From Calophaca sinica (Eukaryota > Streptophyta > Magnoliopsida > Fabales > Fabaceae), in contig CM073734.1 of NCBI GenBank assembly GCA_037113605.1, positions 52,753,985 through 52,817,984 of the forward strand: a DNA stretch of 64,000 bases, read 5' to 3'. The notes under the pieces were generated by a model. It did not search any database, was not told where the DNA came from, and saw only the letters and a program-made list of their open reading frames with translations. This document shows, one piece after another, positions 12,981 to 23,400 of this stretch. The position numbers were made by a program, and so were the translations under genes. Position 1 is the stretch's first letter. The number at the start of each line of letters is the position of its first letter.

Positions 12981-13040
12981 TCTCCCACCAACCTTTTCTT
13001 TAAAATAAATGTCTTCTTTTGGTTTAACACTTATAGTATT

Positions 13041-14244
13041 TGTTGGAACCCAAACGATTGAGAAATTAGACCCTCATTAATTTTGATGATAACAAAGTAT
13101 CTATAAGAGAACAATTTAACTTCTGATAAGTCTTGAAGTGTGTAGGTATTAAAATCATTTATTTTTTTTATAAACATCACTCAAGCAAGAAGAAGACACC
13201 TCACAAGAAGATGGATACTTTCACATTGTGTCTGCATCCAGTTCACTTCAAGCGTCTGGTATATGTTTACTCTAGCGAGCACCCGGTATAGCATTAAAGT
13301 GAGCGTCCTATGAATTCTAAGGAGCATCCGGTTTATTAATGAAACACATGTTAGTCACGTTTATTCTTTCTGCTCTTTTATTTCAGCTATTCAGGAACGA
13401 AATTCGAATTTGATTTTGTGCACTAAATTTGATGTACAAGGAATCAAAGGTGATACCTTTAGAATAAGACAAAATCCATACAGTGCAAATGATTGAAAAG
13501 CATATAGTACAAAACGGTAAAGTGTAGTATTCTGATATTCTCTGAAAAGAAAGATAAGGACGTGTATTCTTAAATTACCTCACTCAATGATTTGGAGCTA
13601 TGTATTCCTGCAACGGTAATATTCTCAAGTACCTCTATAAATACTTCAAGCTCTCCATTGAATAAGGTTGCTGGAAATGACATACTGCAAAATTTATTAC
13701 TCTGTAAGCAACCAAGTTTCTGTGCCAAATTTCTGAGAACTAGAACTGAACTCCAGCGTCTTATACTTTTTTTTTTCAGAAAGCTAATTATTTTGAGCTT
13801 AATATTTTCATCTTCTCTTGTTGAGAGTTATTTGATTGTATTCAAAACTTCTCTGTGAAATTTGTATTGCCTTATAACAGGCTTGTTTCCTCAAAAGCTC
13901 AGACATACTGAGTCGTTTTGGGAAGTTAAGAGCATTATCAAGTTTGTGACAGTAGAATACTCTTAAGGAATTTGTAATCAGGTTGATTATAGTGAAAATC
14001 CTTCAGGAATGAAGGGACTAGATGTAGCTACCAGTTTGGTGGTGAACTAATATAAATTTATGTGTCTCTTGCTTTGCTGCTTTATATTTACTTCTGTTTC
14101 ACCAAGAAAAACATGTTTTCATTAACTTCATTTCAGCATCCGGTTATAAATGATTTCTTAATAAATTTGTTCTAAAGTGTTTTTAACTGAAAGTTTGGGA
14201 AAAGTTTTTAACACAATTCAACCCTCTTCTTGTGTTCACGTTCA
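13041..14244 (+). repeat. 5' LTR of the Copia element
   Basis: This 1204-bp LTR begins TGTTGGAACC and ends GTTCA. It is repeated at 18477-19649 with many point changes and small indels. The near-identical segments around 13047-13180 and 18484-18620 are the easiest to see. Confidence 0.95.
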
Positions 14245-14246
14245 GT

Positions 14247-14258
14247 TGGTACCAGAGC
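14247..14258 (+). promoter_or_regulatory. Primer-binding site, initiator tRNA-Met type
   Basis: TGGTACCAGAGC lies two bases after the 5' LTR. It differs at one base from the usual plant initiator-tRNA complement TGGTATCAGAGC. It marks where minus-strand cDNA synthesis of this element started. Confidence 0.85.
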
Positions 14259-14307
14259 TCGGCATCTTGGTTGAGCACTTAACAGTGTTAGAGAAAAGAG
14301 CCTACTT

Positions 14308-15368
14308 GTGAACATGTCTGTAGAAGGTGGTCACATGAACCGTCCTCCTCTATTTACTGGAGAAAAATTTGATTACTGGAAAGACAAGATAAAAGCTTTC
14401 TTTGAGTCTCAACAACTTGAGTTGTGGGACATAGTGGAAAATAGGTATATTATTCCCAATATAGCTACTGGTGATGTTTTATCTATAGAAGCATGGAATG
14501 ATGACCAAAAGAAGAGATATCAACTGAATCAAAATGCTAGATTCATTCTTATCTGTGCTCTAGCAAAGAAAGAGTATGACAAATGTGGTAAATTTGATAC
14601 TGCCAAAGAAATCTAGGATTCTCTTGTTTTGTCTTATGAAGGCTTTTCCCAAGTAAGAAAAACAAAAGCTAGCATATTAGTTCGCCAATATGAGTTATTT
14701 GAGATATGTTTGGAAGATTCCAAACACTTGTCCACTGGTTAAAAGCCCTTGGAAAAAGCTACACTACACCTGACCATGTGAGAAAGATCCTGAGAGGTTT
14801 GACCAAGCAGTGGAGACCCAAAGTCACCGCTATACAAGAAGCAAAAGATTTAAATACTTTACGTCTTGAAGATCTTTTGAGTTCTCTGAAAGCTCATGAA
14901 CTTGAGCTGAATGAGGAAGAACCTGTGAAGAAAAGCAAGTCTATTGCTTTGAAAATCAACAAGCATAAAGCCAATTCTTCTAAAGCCCTTCAGGCCGAAG
15001 AAGAATCAGAAGATGAAGCTTCAGAGGTGAAAGTGGATCAGATGATGAGCTTTCATTCATATCTAGGAAGATCCAAAGGATGTAGAAGAAAGGGAATTTT
15101 AGGAGAAAGTTCTAGAAGAAAGGTGTCAAAGACAAGAAGGAAAGCAAAGACAAGAGTCAAGTCATTTGCTATGGATGTAAAAAGTCAGGACACTTCAAAT
15201 CTGAATGTCCTAATCTTAAGGAGAAGCCCACAAAGAGTTTTTTCAAGGGAAAGAAGAAAGGTCTCATGGATACTTGGGAAGACCTGGACTCATCTTCCTC
15301 TGAAGATGATGAAAATGAAGAAGAAGCTAATGTTGCCCTCATGGCAAACACTGACTCAGATTCTGAAG

Positions 15369-15399
<31 letters not shown>

Positions 15400-16385
15400 T
15401 GAAGAGGTAATATATGATTCTTACTCTGAACTTCAAAATGCATTTGATGATCTTCTTGAGATTCCGATACTCTCTCCATTGAGTATAAATCTTTGAAAAA
15501 GAAGTTTTCAAAATTATCAAAAGAATTTCAAGATTTGAACAATGAAAACTCAAAGCTCAATGCAGAAAACCAGAAGCTGAAAATTGAAAATCAACGTCTA
15601 GTAGATCATCAGCGTCCAGAAGCTGGAAGCTCACAAGCTAAAAGCTCACAAGCTAAAGGCAATCCTAAGTGTAAATTAAATGATTATGAATATGCCTTTC
15701 AAAAGTTTCTTGCAGAAAGTATAACTCGAAGCAAGCAAGCTTCAATGATTTGGGTGTCAGTAAAACGATAACTCAAGGTCTTGGTTACAAATCAGATGAA
15801 CCTACTTTACAAAATCAAAATCTTACATTTGGTGAATCTAATGATCACAGTGAAAGCTTGCATTGCACTTACTGCAATAAACCAAGCCATTTGAAAGTGC
15901 TTGTCATGCTTTTAAGATTAAGAAGGATAAGTATCCTTCAAGAACTAACAAGAAATGACCCAAGAAGATTTGGGTACCTAAAGAAAAGATAGTCTATGTT
16001 GCAGATATGCTTAGCAACAAGGTCAACACACCTATCCTGGTGCTTAGACAGTGGATGCTCGCATCACATAATGGGAGAAAAGCATATGTTCCAAGAGCTA
16101 AGGCCTAGAGAAGAAGGATATGTTGGTTTCGGTAGAAATCAAAAAGGTAAAATAGTTGGAATTAGTCGCATTGGTATAGGCTCTTTTCTCTCTATTGATA
16201 TTGTACTTTATGTTGAAGGACTAAAGCATAACTTATTGAGCATAAGTCAATTGTGTGACAATGGTTATGATGTCATTTTTACAAAAACATGATGTTTAGT
16301 AAAAAGCAAGAAAGATGGCTCTATATTCTTTACTGCAAAGAGGAAACAAAACATTTATAAAATTGATCTTTCTGAACTTGCATAA
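14308..16385 (+). pseudogene. Copia gag-protease with zinc knuckle, frameshifted
   Basis: Bases 14308-14616 encode a Copia-type gag start (FTGEKFDYWKDKIKAFFESQ), followed by a UBN2-like region to about 14900 after a TAG near 14614. A knuckle CYGCKKSGHFKSEC is readable at 15167-15208 in a shifted frame. A (GAA)n run at about 15366-15400 lies in an acidic stretch that precedes a coiled-coil-like, Asn/Lys/Glu-rich segment (15493-15600). The aspartic protease follows with WCLDSGCSHHIMG, DSG at 16047-16055, and LKHNLLSISQLCDNGYDVIF. The frame ends after a few gag-pre-integrase-like residues near 16385. At least four frame changes are needed to read it through. Confidence 0.88.
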
Positions 16386-16387
16386 CA

Positions 16388-17972
16388 CACTCTCACCCCT
16401 TCAATCAATTATTCAAAGTCACTCCTACCAAGCCAAGAACCTATAAAATCACAGTCATTCCCACTCCCACTCCCTCATATACCTCATCTTCAACCACCTC
16501 CACATCACATACCACATATTTTGGTGCTTCCAGAATTATGCTGAAACCTGAAAGACCAGTACCTATCAAAGAAGAGAAATATCACTCTGTCTATGATCAT
16601 CCTTCCCTATGGCATCTAAAGACTTTCACTTCAGGAGTAGCTAGGTTGGAGATTCCTCCCTTTGGCTACAATGACAGATTGAAAATGACCTTTGGTGGAA
16701 GACTGAGACCTCCTCTAAACCGTGGAGTTCTTCCATTGTCTTTTGACTTTTCTCTCACACTACCTCAAAATGAACCACTCACTCTGGAATAGTGCAGCAA
16801 ATGGATAACTAATGAAGATAAAGCCTTCATGAACCACTGCCTGGAGATGAAAAGGCATAAAATGGTTCTAGTCAACAAAGATCCCTCTCTGGCCTCTATA
16901 AAGATAGTTTCAGATAGGCAAAGGTGGCTTATGTGGTTGATTCCTGAGAAGAGAAAAGCCAAGGTTCCTTAGAGACTTCCCAAGATAATGACTCTGAAAG
17001 AGTTTGAAGAAGATCCTAGAAGATATGATATAACCTTCTTTTCTCCAGCAACTGTTACAAAGAGCTCAGAAAATCATGCAATGGAAGTTTATCTCACTAG
17101 GCTTAAGATAGACTCCAGAGATACTAGTTCTTCTGGTTGTTGTGATGTAGAAAAAGCTACAATTGTCACTGTCGGTACGATCAAGAGAGTTTGAGACTCC
17201 AATCTATGAATTTTGCATTATGATGATATGTTGCAAAGTTCTGTGATTAGGCCTCCCAATGCTTTGAATCTGAAACTAGAATGGGAAGCAATCAATGAAG
17301 CACTTTGAGCTGCTTTTGATTGGAAACATATGGCACTCAATTGGGTAGAAAAGGCTCATCTAGATGGTCTAAACCCATTGTTGAAGCCTTGGAAGACAAA
17401 GAAGATCTAAGAAGAAGGTACAAGTTTGAGAATGAGATCCTCAGCACTGCTTTATAGAAGCAGAAGCTGAAATGAAATGGAATGCATTAGAAGCTGAACT
17501 TCTACAGCTTGATGGATTTGTTGATGCTTTATTCAAGAAAAGAGAAATTGACTTCTTAAGTATTGTTGACCCTGAAGAGCTAGAATACAGAAGACTTAAG
17601 GAAGCTGAGTTTGAAAAGCAGAAGCTGGGAAGATTAATCAAATGGTGTATACCAAACGATGAATTCTTCTTGAAGGCTTAAGAGAACAAGGAAAGGAGAT
17701 TGAAGCTGTCACAAGGAGTACTCATGGAACATGTTAGGCAATATACTAGGCGATGGCAAAGGGCTATCACTTGGTACAGACCTGAAGAACGTATTGAACA
17801 AACTGAATGGATTCCTAAGCCTGCTCCTCCTGTTGATGATGATGAGCTGGTCATCATTTTCAGATCTCAGTTTGAGACTTTTGTGGCTGCAACTCAATCA
17901 GTGGCAAGGCTGGAAAATACTGTTCAATTCCCTATGGAACGCCTTAACCAATTCTTACCTCCTTCACCTTAG
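16388..17972 (+). pseudogene. Unidentified second ORF of the Copia element (possible SIRE-type 3' ORF)
   Basis: I do not recognise this protein. It can be read over about 520 residues with only a handful of stops and shifts. It has a Pro/Thr/Ser-rich start (about 16410-16530). A region with PFGYNDRLKMTFGGRLRPPL and PLSFDFSLTLPQNEPLTLE follows (16640-16790). A lysine/glutamate-rich middle (16800-17200) and an apparently helical segment full of Glu, Lys and Leu (17400-17680) come next. A tail with TRRWQRAITWYRPEERIEQT ends NQFLPPSP and a stop at 17970-17972. No transmembrane segment or signal peptide is evident. Its position before the 3' LTR is where SIRE elements carry an extra, env-like ORF. 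That assignment is inference. Confidence 0.6.
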
Positions 17973-18476
17973 ACCTTCCCTTTTATTTAAAATCTTTTGT
18001 ACTTTTGACTCTAATACACTTACCTTTATGCTATTACTCGTTTATTTAAATAAATTGAATTTTATCGTCAAATTTTTCTATTCTTTATTTTATTTTGACT
18101 ATGATGTGTTTTGCACTCTTTTTGTCTAATGACAAAAGAGGGAGTAAAAGTAAAGGTTTGATCAATGTGTCTCAGTAATAAGTATCATGCATTGCATAGC
18201 ATTATTCATCATGATCTGATACATTTTATGTAGTTTTAAAGCACTGATATCTTAGTATATATTGCTCAGTGTTTGATAATTGATAATATGATTTTAGCAT
18301 CTGCTTCTCTATACTTACATATGAAAATGCTCTGATACATGTTTGTACTGTTTTCAAATTAGAAATATTTGAAAATATTTTTGGCTGTTGAACTCAGCGG
18401 GAGATCCTTGAAATTATTTTTGAAAATAAATTGTTCATCAACCTTGGATATGTGTCATCATCAAAAAGGGGGAGAT
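17973..18476 (+). other. 3' untranslated region and polypurine tract of the Copia element
   Basis: This AT-rich non-coding stretch contains GACAAAAGAGGGAG near 18131-18144. It ends with the polypurine tract AAAAAGGGGGAGA at about 18463-18475, directly before the 3' LTR. Polypurine tracts prime plus-strand cDNA synthesis. Confidence 0.85.
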
Positions 18477-19649
18477 TTTTGAAACCTAAACGATTGACAA
18501 ATTTAGACCCTCATAAATTTTGATGATAACAAAGTATTTATAAGAGAACAAGTCAACTTCTGATAAGTCTTGAAGTGTGTAGGTATTAAAATTATTCATT
18601 TTTCTTATAAATATCACTCCAGCAAGAAGAAGATACTTCACAAGAAGATGGATACTTTCACATTGTGTCTGCATCCAGTTCACTCTAAGCGTCTGGTATA
18701 TGTTTACTCTAGCGAGCGTCCGGTATAGCATTGCAGCGAGCGTCCTATGAATTCTGAGCGAGCATCTGGTTTACTGATGAAACACGTGCTAGTCACGTTT
18801 ATTCTTTCTGCTCTTTTACCTCAGCTATTTAGGAATGAAATTTGAATTTGATTTTGTGCGCTTAATTTGATGTATAAGGAATCAAAGGTGATATAGTACA
18901 AAACGGTAAAGTGTACTAATCTAATATTCTCTAAAAAGAAAATAAGGACGTGTAATTTTAAATTACCCCACTCAATGATTTGGAGCTGTGTATTCCTGCA
19001 ACGGTAATATTCGCAAGGACCTCTATAAATACTCCAAGCTCTCTATTGAATAAGGTTGCTAGAAACGACATACTACAAAAGTTATTACTTTGTGAGCAGC
19101 CAAGTTTCTGTGCTAAGTTTCTGAGAACCAGAACTGAACTCCAACGTCTTATACTCTTTCTTTTAGAAAGCTGATTGTTTTAAGCTTAATCTTTTCATCC
19201 TCTCTTGTTGAGAGTTATTTGATCGTATTCAAAACTTCTCTGTGAAATTTGTATTGCCTTGTAACAAGCTTGTTTCCTCAAAGGCTCAAACGTACTGAGT
19301 CGTTTTGAGAAGTTAAGAATATTGTCAAGTTTGTGACAGTAGAATACTCTTAAGGAACTTATAATCAGATTGATTATAGTGAAAATCCTTCAAGAACGAA
19401 GGGACTAGACGTAGATATCAATTTGGTGGTGAACCAGTATAAATCTATGTGTCTCTTGCTTTACTACTTTATATTTACTTTTGTTTCGCCAACAAAAACA
19501 AGTTTTCATTAACCTCATTTCAGCGTCCAGTTATTCTTCAGCATACAGTTATAAACAATTTCTTAACAAATTTGTTCTAAAGTACTTTTAACTGAAAGTT
19601 TGGGAAAAGTTTTTAATACAATTCAATCCTCTTCTTGTGTTCACGTTCA
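18477..19649 (+). repeat. 3' LTR of the Copia element
   Basis: This 1173-bp LTR begins TTTTGAAACC where the partner has TGTTGGAACC, so its terminal TG is mutated. It ends GTTCA followed by the duplication GTATT. It lacks some short segments present in the 5' copy, for example around 13450-13500. The numerous differences between copies point to an old insertion. Confidence 0.94.
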
Positions 19650-19679
19650 GTATTAACATAAATAACATTAATGTAGTTT

Positions 19680-19830
19680 GGACCAGCCCAAGTCGGGCCA
19701 ACGTATTTTCGGATCGGGCTAGGTCGGGCAAAAATTAATTTGGACTCATATTTTACTAGCCCATCCCACTCTTTACATCATGCTAATCGGGGCGGCCCAT
19801 TGCACCCGGCCTATTTTGACACCTCTAGTT
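19680..19830 (-). mobile_element. Possible end of a hAT-like or MITE element
   Basis: Read on the minus strand from 19827 the sequence starts TAGAGGTGTCAAAATAGG and continues with GC-rich blocks (GGGCCGCCCCG, then CCCGACCTAGCCCGATCCG). That composition is strikingly unlike the AT-rich surroundings. It resembles ends of plant hAT-type elements that begin YAGRGGTGTCAAA. No matching opposite end or 8-bp duplication was found, so the call is tentative. Confidence 0.35.
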
Positions 19831-20424
19831 ACACCCATCCTCATTCGTCGATTCTACTTACATCTTATGATTATAATTCTTTAACTCAATGACTCATGTG
19901 CCTCCAAAGTCTCAAGAAAATCCACCTCCCCTTCGACTAATTTTTGGGATGCAACACCATCTCTTCTCAGCTTTCGCACCTATCTCTTCGGCATAAATAA
20001 TGTTTTTTTCTAAGCTTCACATTCGTATGTTTTTCTTCAATTTTCCCCTTTGTTATTAGTTTTTGAAGTTGGAATTTTGTAACAAATCAAAGAGTAAAAA
20101 GGGAATCACAATTAAGGTCAACTTACACTCCCTTTTCTAAAAGCTACTCCAATTGTCACATAGTGGTCATTCATAATATGAATCCAGATTGTACACTATT
20201 AGCATTTACAATTCATTGTCACGCCTAGTTGCCACATTATAGCTTCCAATATTCTATTTATATCAATCTGTACATGCTTTTCAACACTCTCATAAAATCA
20301 GTCCATTTAAGGGAAATCAAGGGAAAAGAACAAAAAATATTGGTCATAAATACTTTTTTAATCCATGCCGATGAATTCTGGATAAACAGGGAAAATTTCA
20401 ATTTCTTATTCCAAAGACTACCAA
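19831..20424. other. Unassigned spacer left of the Tekay-like element
   Basis: No gene or repeat is recognised. The segment abuts the truncated left LTR at about 20425, where similarity to the right-hand LTR begins abruptly. Confidence 0.45.
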
Positions 20425-23400
20425 GTATCTCCATCCGTGTGGGCTCCCAGCCAAGCATCCATGATGCGTCCAAAAGACACAGGAAACTCCATCACCCTGC
20501 GCGTAATCTCGATATGTGTAGTCTGCCCCTCAACTTGCTTAGTCTCGATCACATCTCTCGTATACGCAACCTGGCTAGTGGTGTGATCTATTGTAACACC
20601 CCGTTTCTGGAGCGCTACTATGCAACCCAATTTAATGCTGAAAACATTTGATGCTTGTATGTTTTCAATAAAAATTACTCTTCTGTATTTTGCAATGGAA
20701 AATAGGAGTAAATTTTTTTTCTGTTTTCTTTCCTTTGAAACCCTTTTCAAAAATGAGACAAAGAGTACTACAATTTTCTAAATGATGTCAAATCAGTCTT
20801 CTGCAATTATTAGAGTAAATCATGTCACAATGGATGCTTCTCATAACATAAAGCAGAACAAAATCATTTCACACTGAGGCGAGTTTTTCTAAAAAGTATA
20901 ATTACAAGGCAATAAGTAATTACGCAAATAATCAAAGACAAAATCCTAAGCTAAGCTGGCCAACAACTATAAACTTTATTGAAAAATCATTCAGCAAAAT
21001 CACAACACAAAGCACTCAGAGGAATCTTCCTCCACTGGCTCATTCTTCAATACATCCGGGAAGGACAAAACAGCAGCAGTGATGTGACACTCCATCGGGT
21101 AACATCCATAAGAATGTCCAATCCAACAACAGTGCAAGGATAAATTCTTTGTCCACGAGTTTATCATAGGCTATGTCGCATGCAAACAAGATATACATAC
21201 ATATATATATATACACACAACAACACACCTTTATATACATATACATACTTAATAGACCGCACACATCATCATGGTATATCAAGCATTTGCATGTGAACAG
21301 ACAAATCAACCAACAGATCAAAAATCAAGTCACCACAATACTAAACAATTGCATGTGATCAGACAGTTCTATCAGCAAATCAATGATCTAGTCATCATAA
21401 TGTCAGATTCATCAAACAATTCATCACATATCATAAATGTGGTTAGCCATGCATGTCAATGCATTATGAACAAGTTTGTGTATACACTTGCAGCCTTAAA
21501 CAAGGACAGCAACAGGAACAAGGAAAGCCTTTTCCAGGTCCGAACAAAATCCCCTACCAAGGGTACAGCCACACATTAGGTCGTGTTGCCAACTACTACC
21601 TCTGGTCCAATGTGTACCGTGGGTAGCTGGCAATGAAGTGACAACCCGCCCTTTTGAAGTCCTTAAGACAATCAAACGCTACGAGTGTCGATGCTCAATG
21701 GGCAGTATACATCCAAACAATTTTTTTATACAACCCACTTATCTTTAAGGAGCGTCTGAGACATAATTTATTTTAATCAATGCGGATCGACGAGTCCTCA
21801 CTTTCTTAGTGAATTTTTAAATCTCAGTTTTGGTGTCACATCTAAGTGATATTGTGTCAGAAATAGCTTTTGAGCTTACGTCGTTGGAACCCTAGTTGTG
21901 CTAAATAAGGTATTAGGGGAATTCCCAGGAAAGAGAGGCGGTGCGAACACTCTTAATTACTAAGTCTTTTCTAGCCAGAATTTTCCCAGACGCATCATTC
22001 AACTCAACCATTTTCGCAAATTTTACTCAAGTTCTTTTTCTACTGTGGGTCTATTGAAAAATTCTTTGCAAGCTTTGGCTAGTTTTACTAAAATCCTCAC
22101 TCTTACTTTTAAGTCAAAATGCCCCTCAATATTTCTTTTATGAAACCTTTTCTCAGCTTACCGAATCGCATCGGATTTACCGTTTGTAAATCGTCAAACC
22201 AATAACAGTAGATCGTCGCATTGTTAATTAATCCATCATCATTGACCTTATTTATGCATACTTTAATCAATTCGAAGTTCAAATAAAAAACATTCATAAT
22301 TGATTTAAGACATAAAATCCAAATCATTGTTGCCACACAGGGCCAAAAACATGCTACAATATCTCTATAACACATAGTAATACTACAAGTACTACCACAC
22401 AATTAACAATCAAGCAAACCACTCAACAAACAAGGCGAAAAGCCCAAACTCATTATGTAAGAATTTCCCTTACCTTGGGCGCTTTAACAATCCAAGCAAG
22501 GCAATTCCAAACTATCGTCAAGTCCAACCTTGCGCGAACCTTAAGCACGAACCTTAACAACACAAACTTAATGCAATTAAAACCTGAAAATACAATTCCT
22601 AACACCCTAGGACAGCCACGGTTTGGGTCCCTAAAAGGCCTAAGAATTACTCACTTAATCCCGTTTGAACCACACCTAGTCATATGTCATGAATCAAGTC
22701 AAAGTTATGCAAGTTTTGGAACTTTTTCAAACACTACACACTTAAAAAAATACCTAACCCAAAATTTTACCAATTGGAATAATGTTTTACCACTTTAAAT
22801 AGTGTTTTCCCAACTTTGAACCACTTTTTAAAACACTAAAACATGTCACCAAATTTTAGAAACAATTTCATTACAAGTTCAAAACAATTACTGAAACATA
22901 AACCAAATCTTTTCCCAAAATCAAACTTCTCTGAAATGTTTTGCCAAACCAAATTCTTAACCAACTTTTACTGAAACACTAAGTTTTTCAAGATTTCACA
23001 CACTTTCTCTCTCTAGAATTTTCTCCACCAAGCATAAATGGAAAAATTATGAAGGGGCTGATCTCCTATTTATAGAGATCTCAAGGGACAAGGAAGAGAT
23101 AAAAATTGTTCATTTAGTTGGATCTTAACAATTTAGTTACAAACTAACTAAGTAACCTAACTACCATTCACACCTAAGCCAATCAAAACATTCCATTTGC
23201 CCAAGGTGGGTCCCAAGCATGTGTCTTGGCTCCCATTGGTCTAAAGTGGACGACATCCCCCTAAAAAAATCAAAGGGTTTCGCTTCGGCGCGTTATCGAT
23301 CAACCCAAAGCGGCTGCTCCACGTCTATTAGGGTTTTTGTACCAAAAACTCTAAAAATAAATCTAATAAATTATTCTATACTCAAAAATTATTAATCAAC

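Larger units (their letters stand above)
7043..13001 (-). mobile_element. Near full-length L1-type LINE with 18-bp target site duplication
   Basis: The element is flanked by an identical 18-bp direct repeat, AAAATAAATGTCTTCTTT, at 7025-7042 and 13002-13019. On the minus strand it starts at 13001 with AAAGAAAAGGTTGG and reaches an ORF1 start codon only about 21 bases later. It then carries ORF1 and ORF2 and ends in a poly-A-like tail (plus-strand T-rich at about 7043-7061). The length of about 5.96 kb fits a complete plant L1. Both reading frames contain several stops and frameshifts, so it is inactive, although the exact duplication shows the boundaries have survived. Confidence 0.95.
13041..19649 (+). 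mobile_element. Non-autonomous Ty1/Copia (SIRE-like) LTR retrotransposon
   Basis: The element has two related LTRs, a primer-binding site, a polypurine tract and an exact 5-bp target duplication GTATT at 13036-13040 and 19650-19654. Its 6.6 kb contains gag and protease, then a different reading frame. No integrase, reverse transcriptase or RNase H motif was found between the protease (ends about 16385) and the 3' LTR. The gag type and the two-part structure resemble the SIRE lineage. The insertion lies 21 bases from the neighbouring LINE duplication, so it is a separate event. Confidence 0.94.

Noticed and set aside
15356..15553. Minus-strand ORF with a poly-Phe run
   Set aside because: It is the complement of the GAA run in the gag coding frame of the Copia element.
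20229..20750. Open frames around 20229-20750 and 32149-32607 that resemble each other
   Set aside because: They lie in the LTR pair of the Tekay-like element and are similar because the LTRs are duplicates. No protein domain is present.
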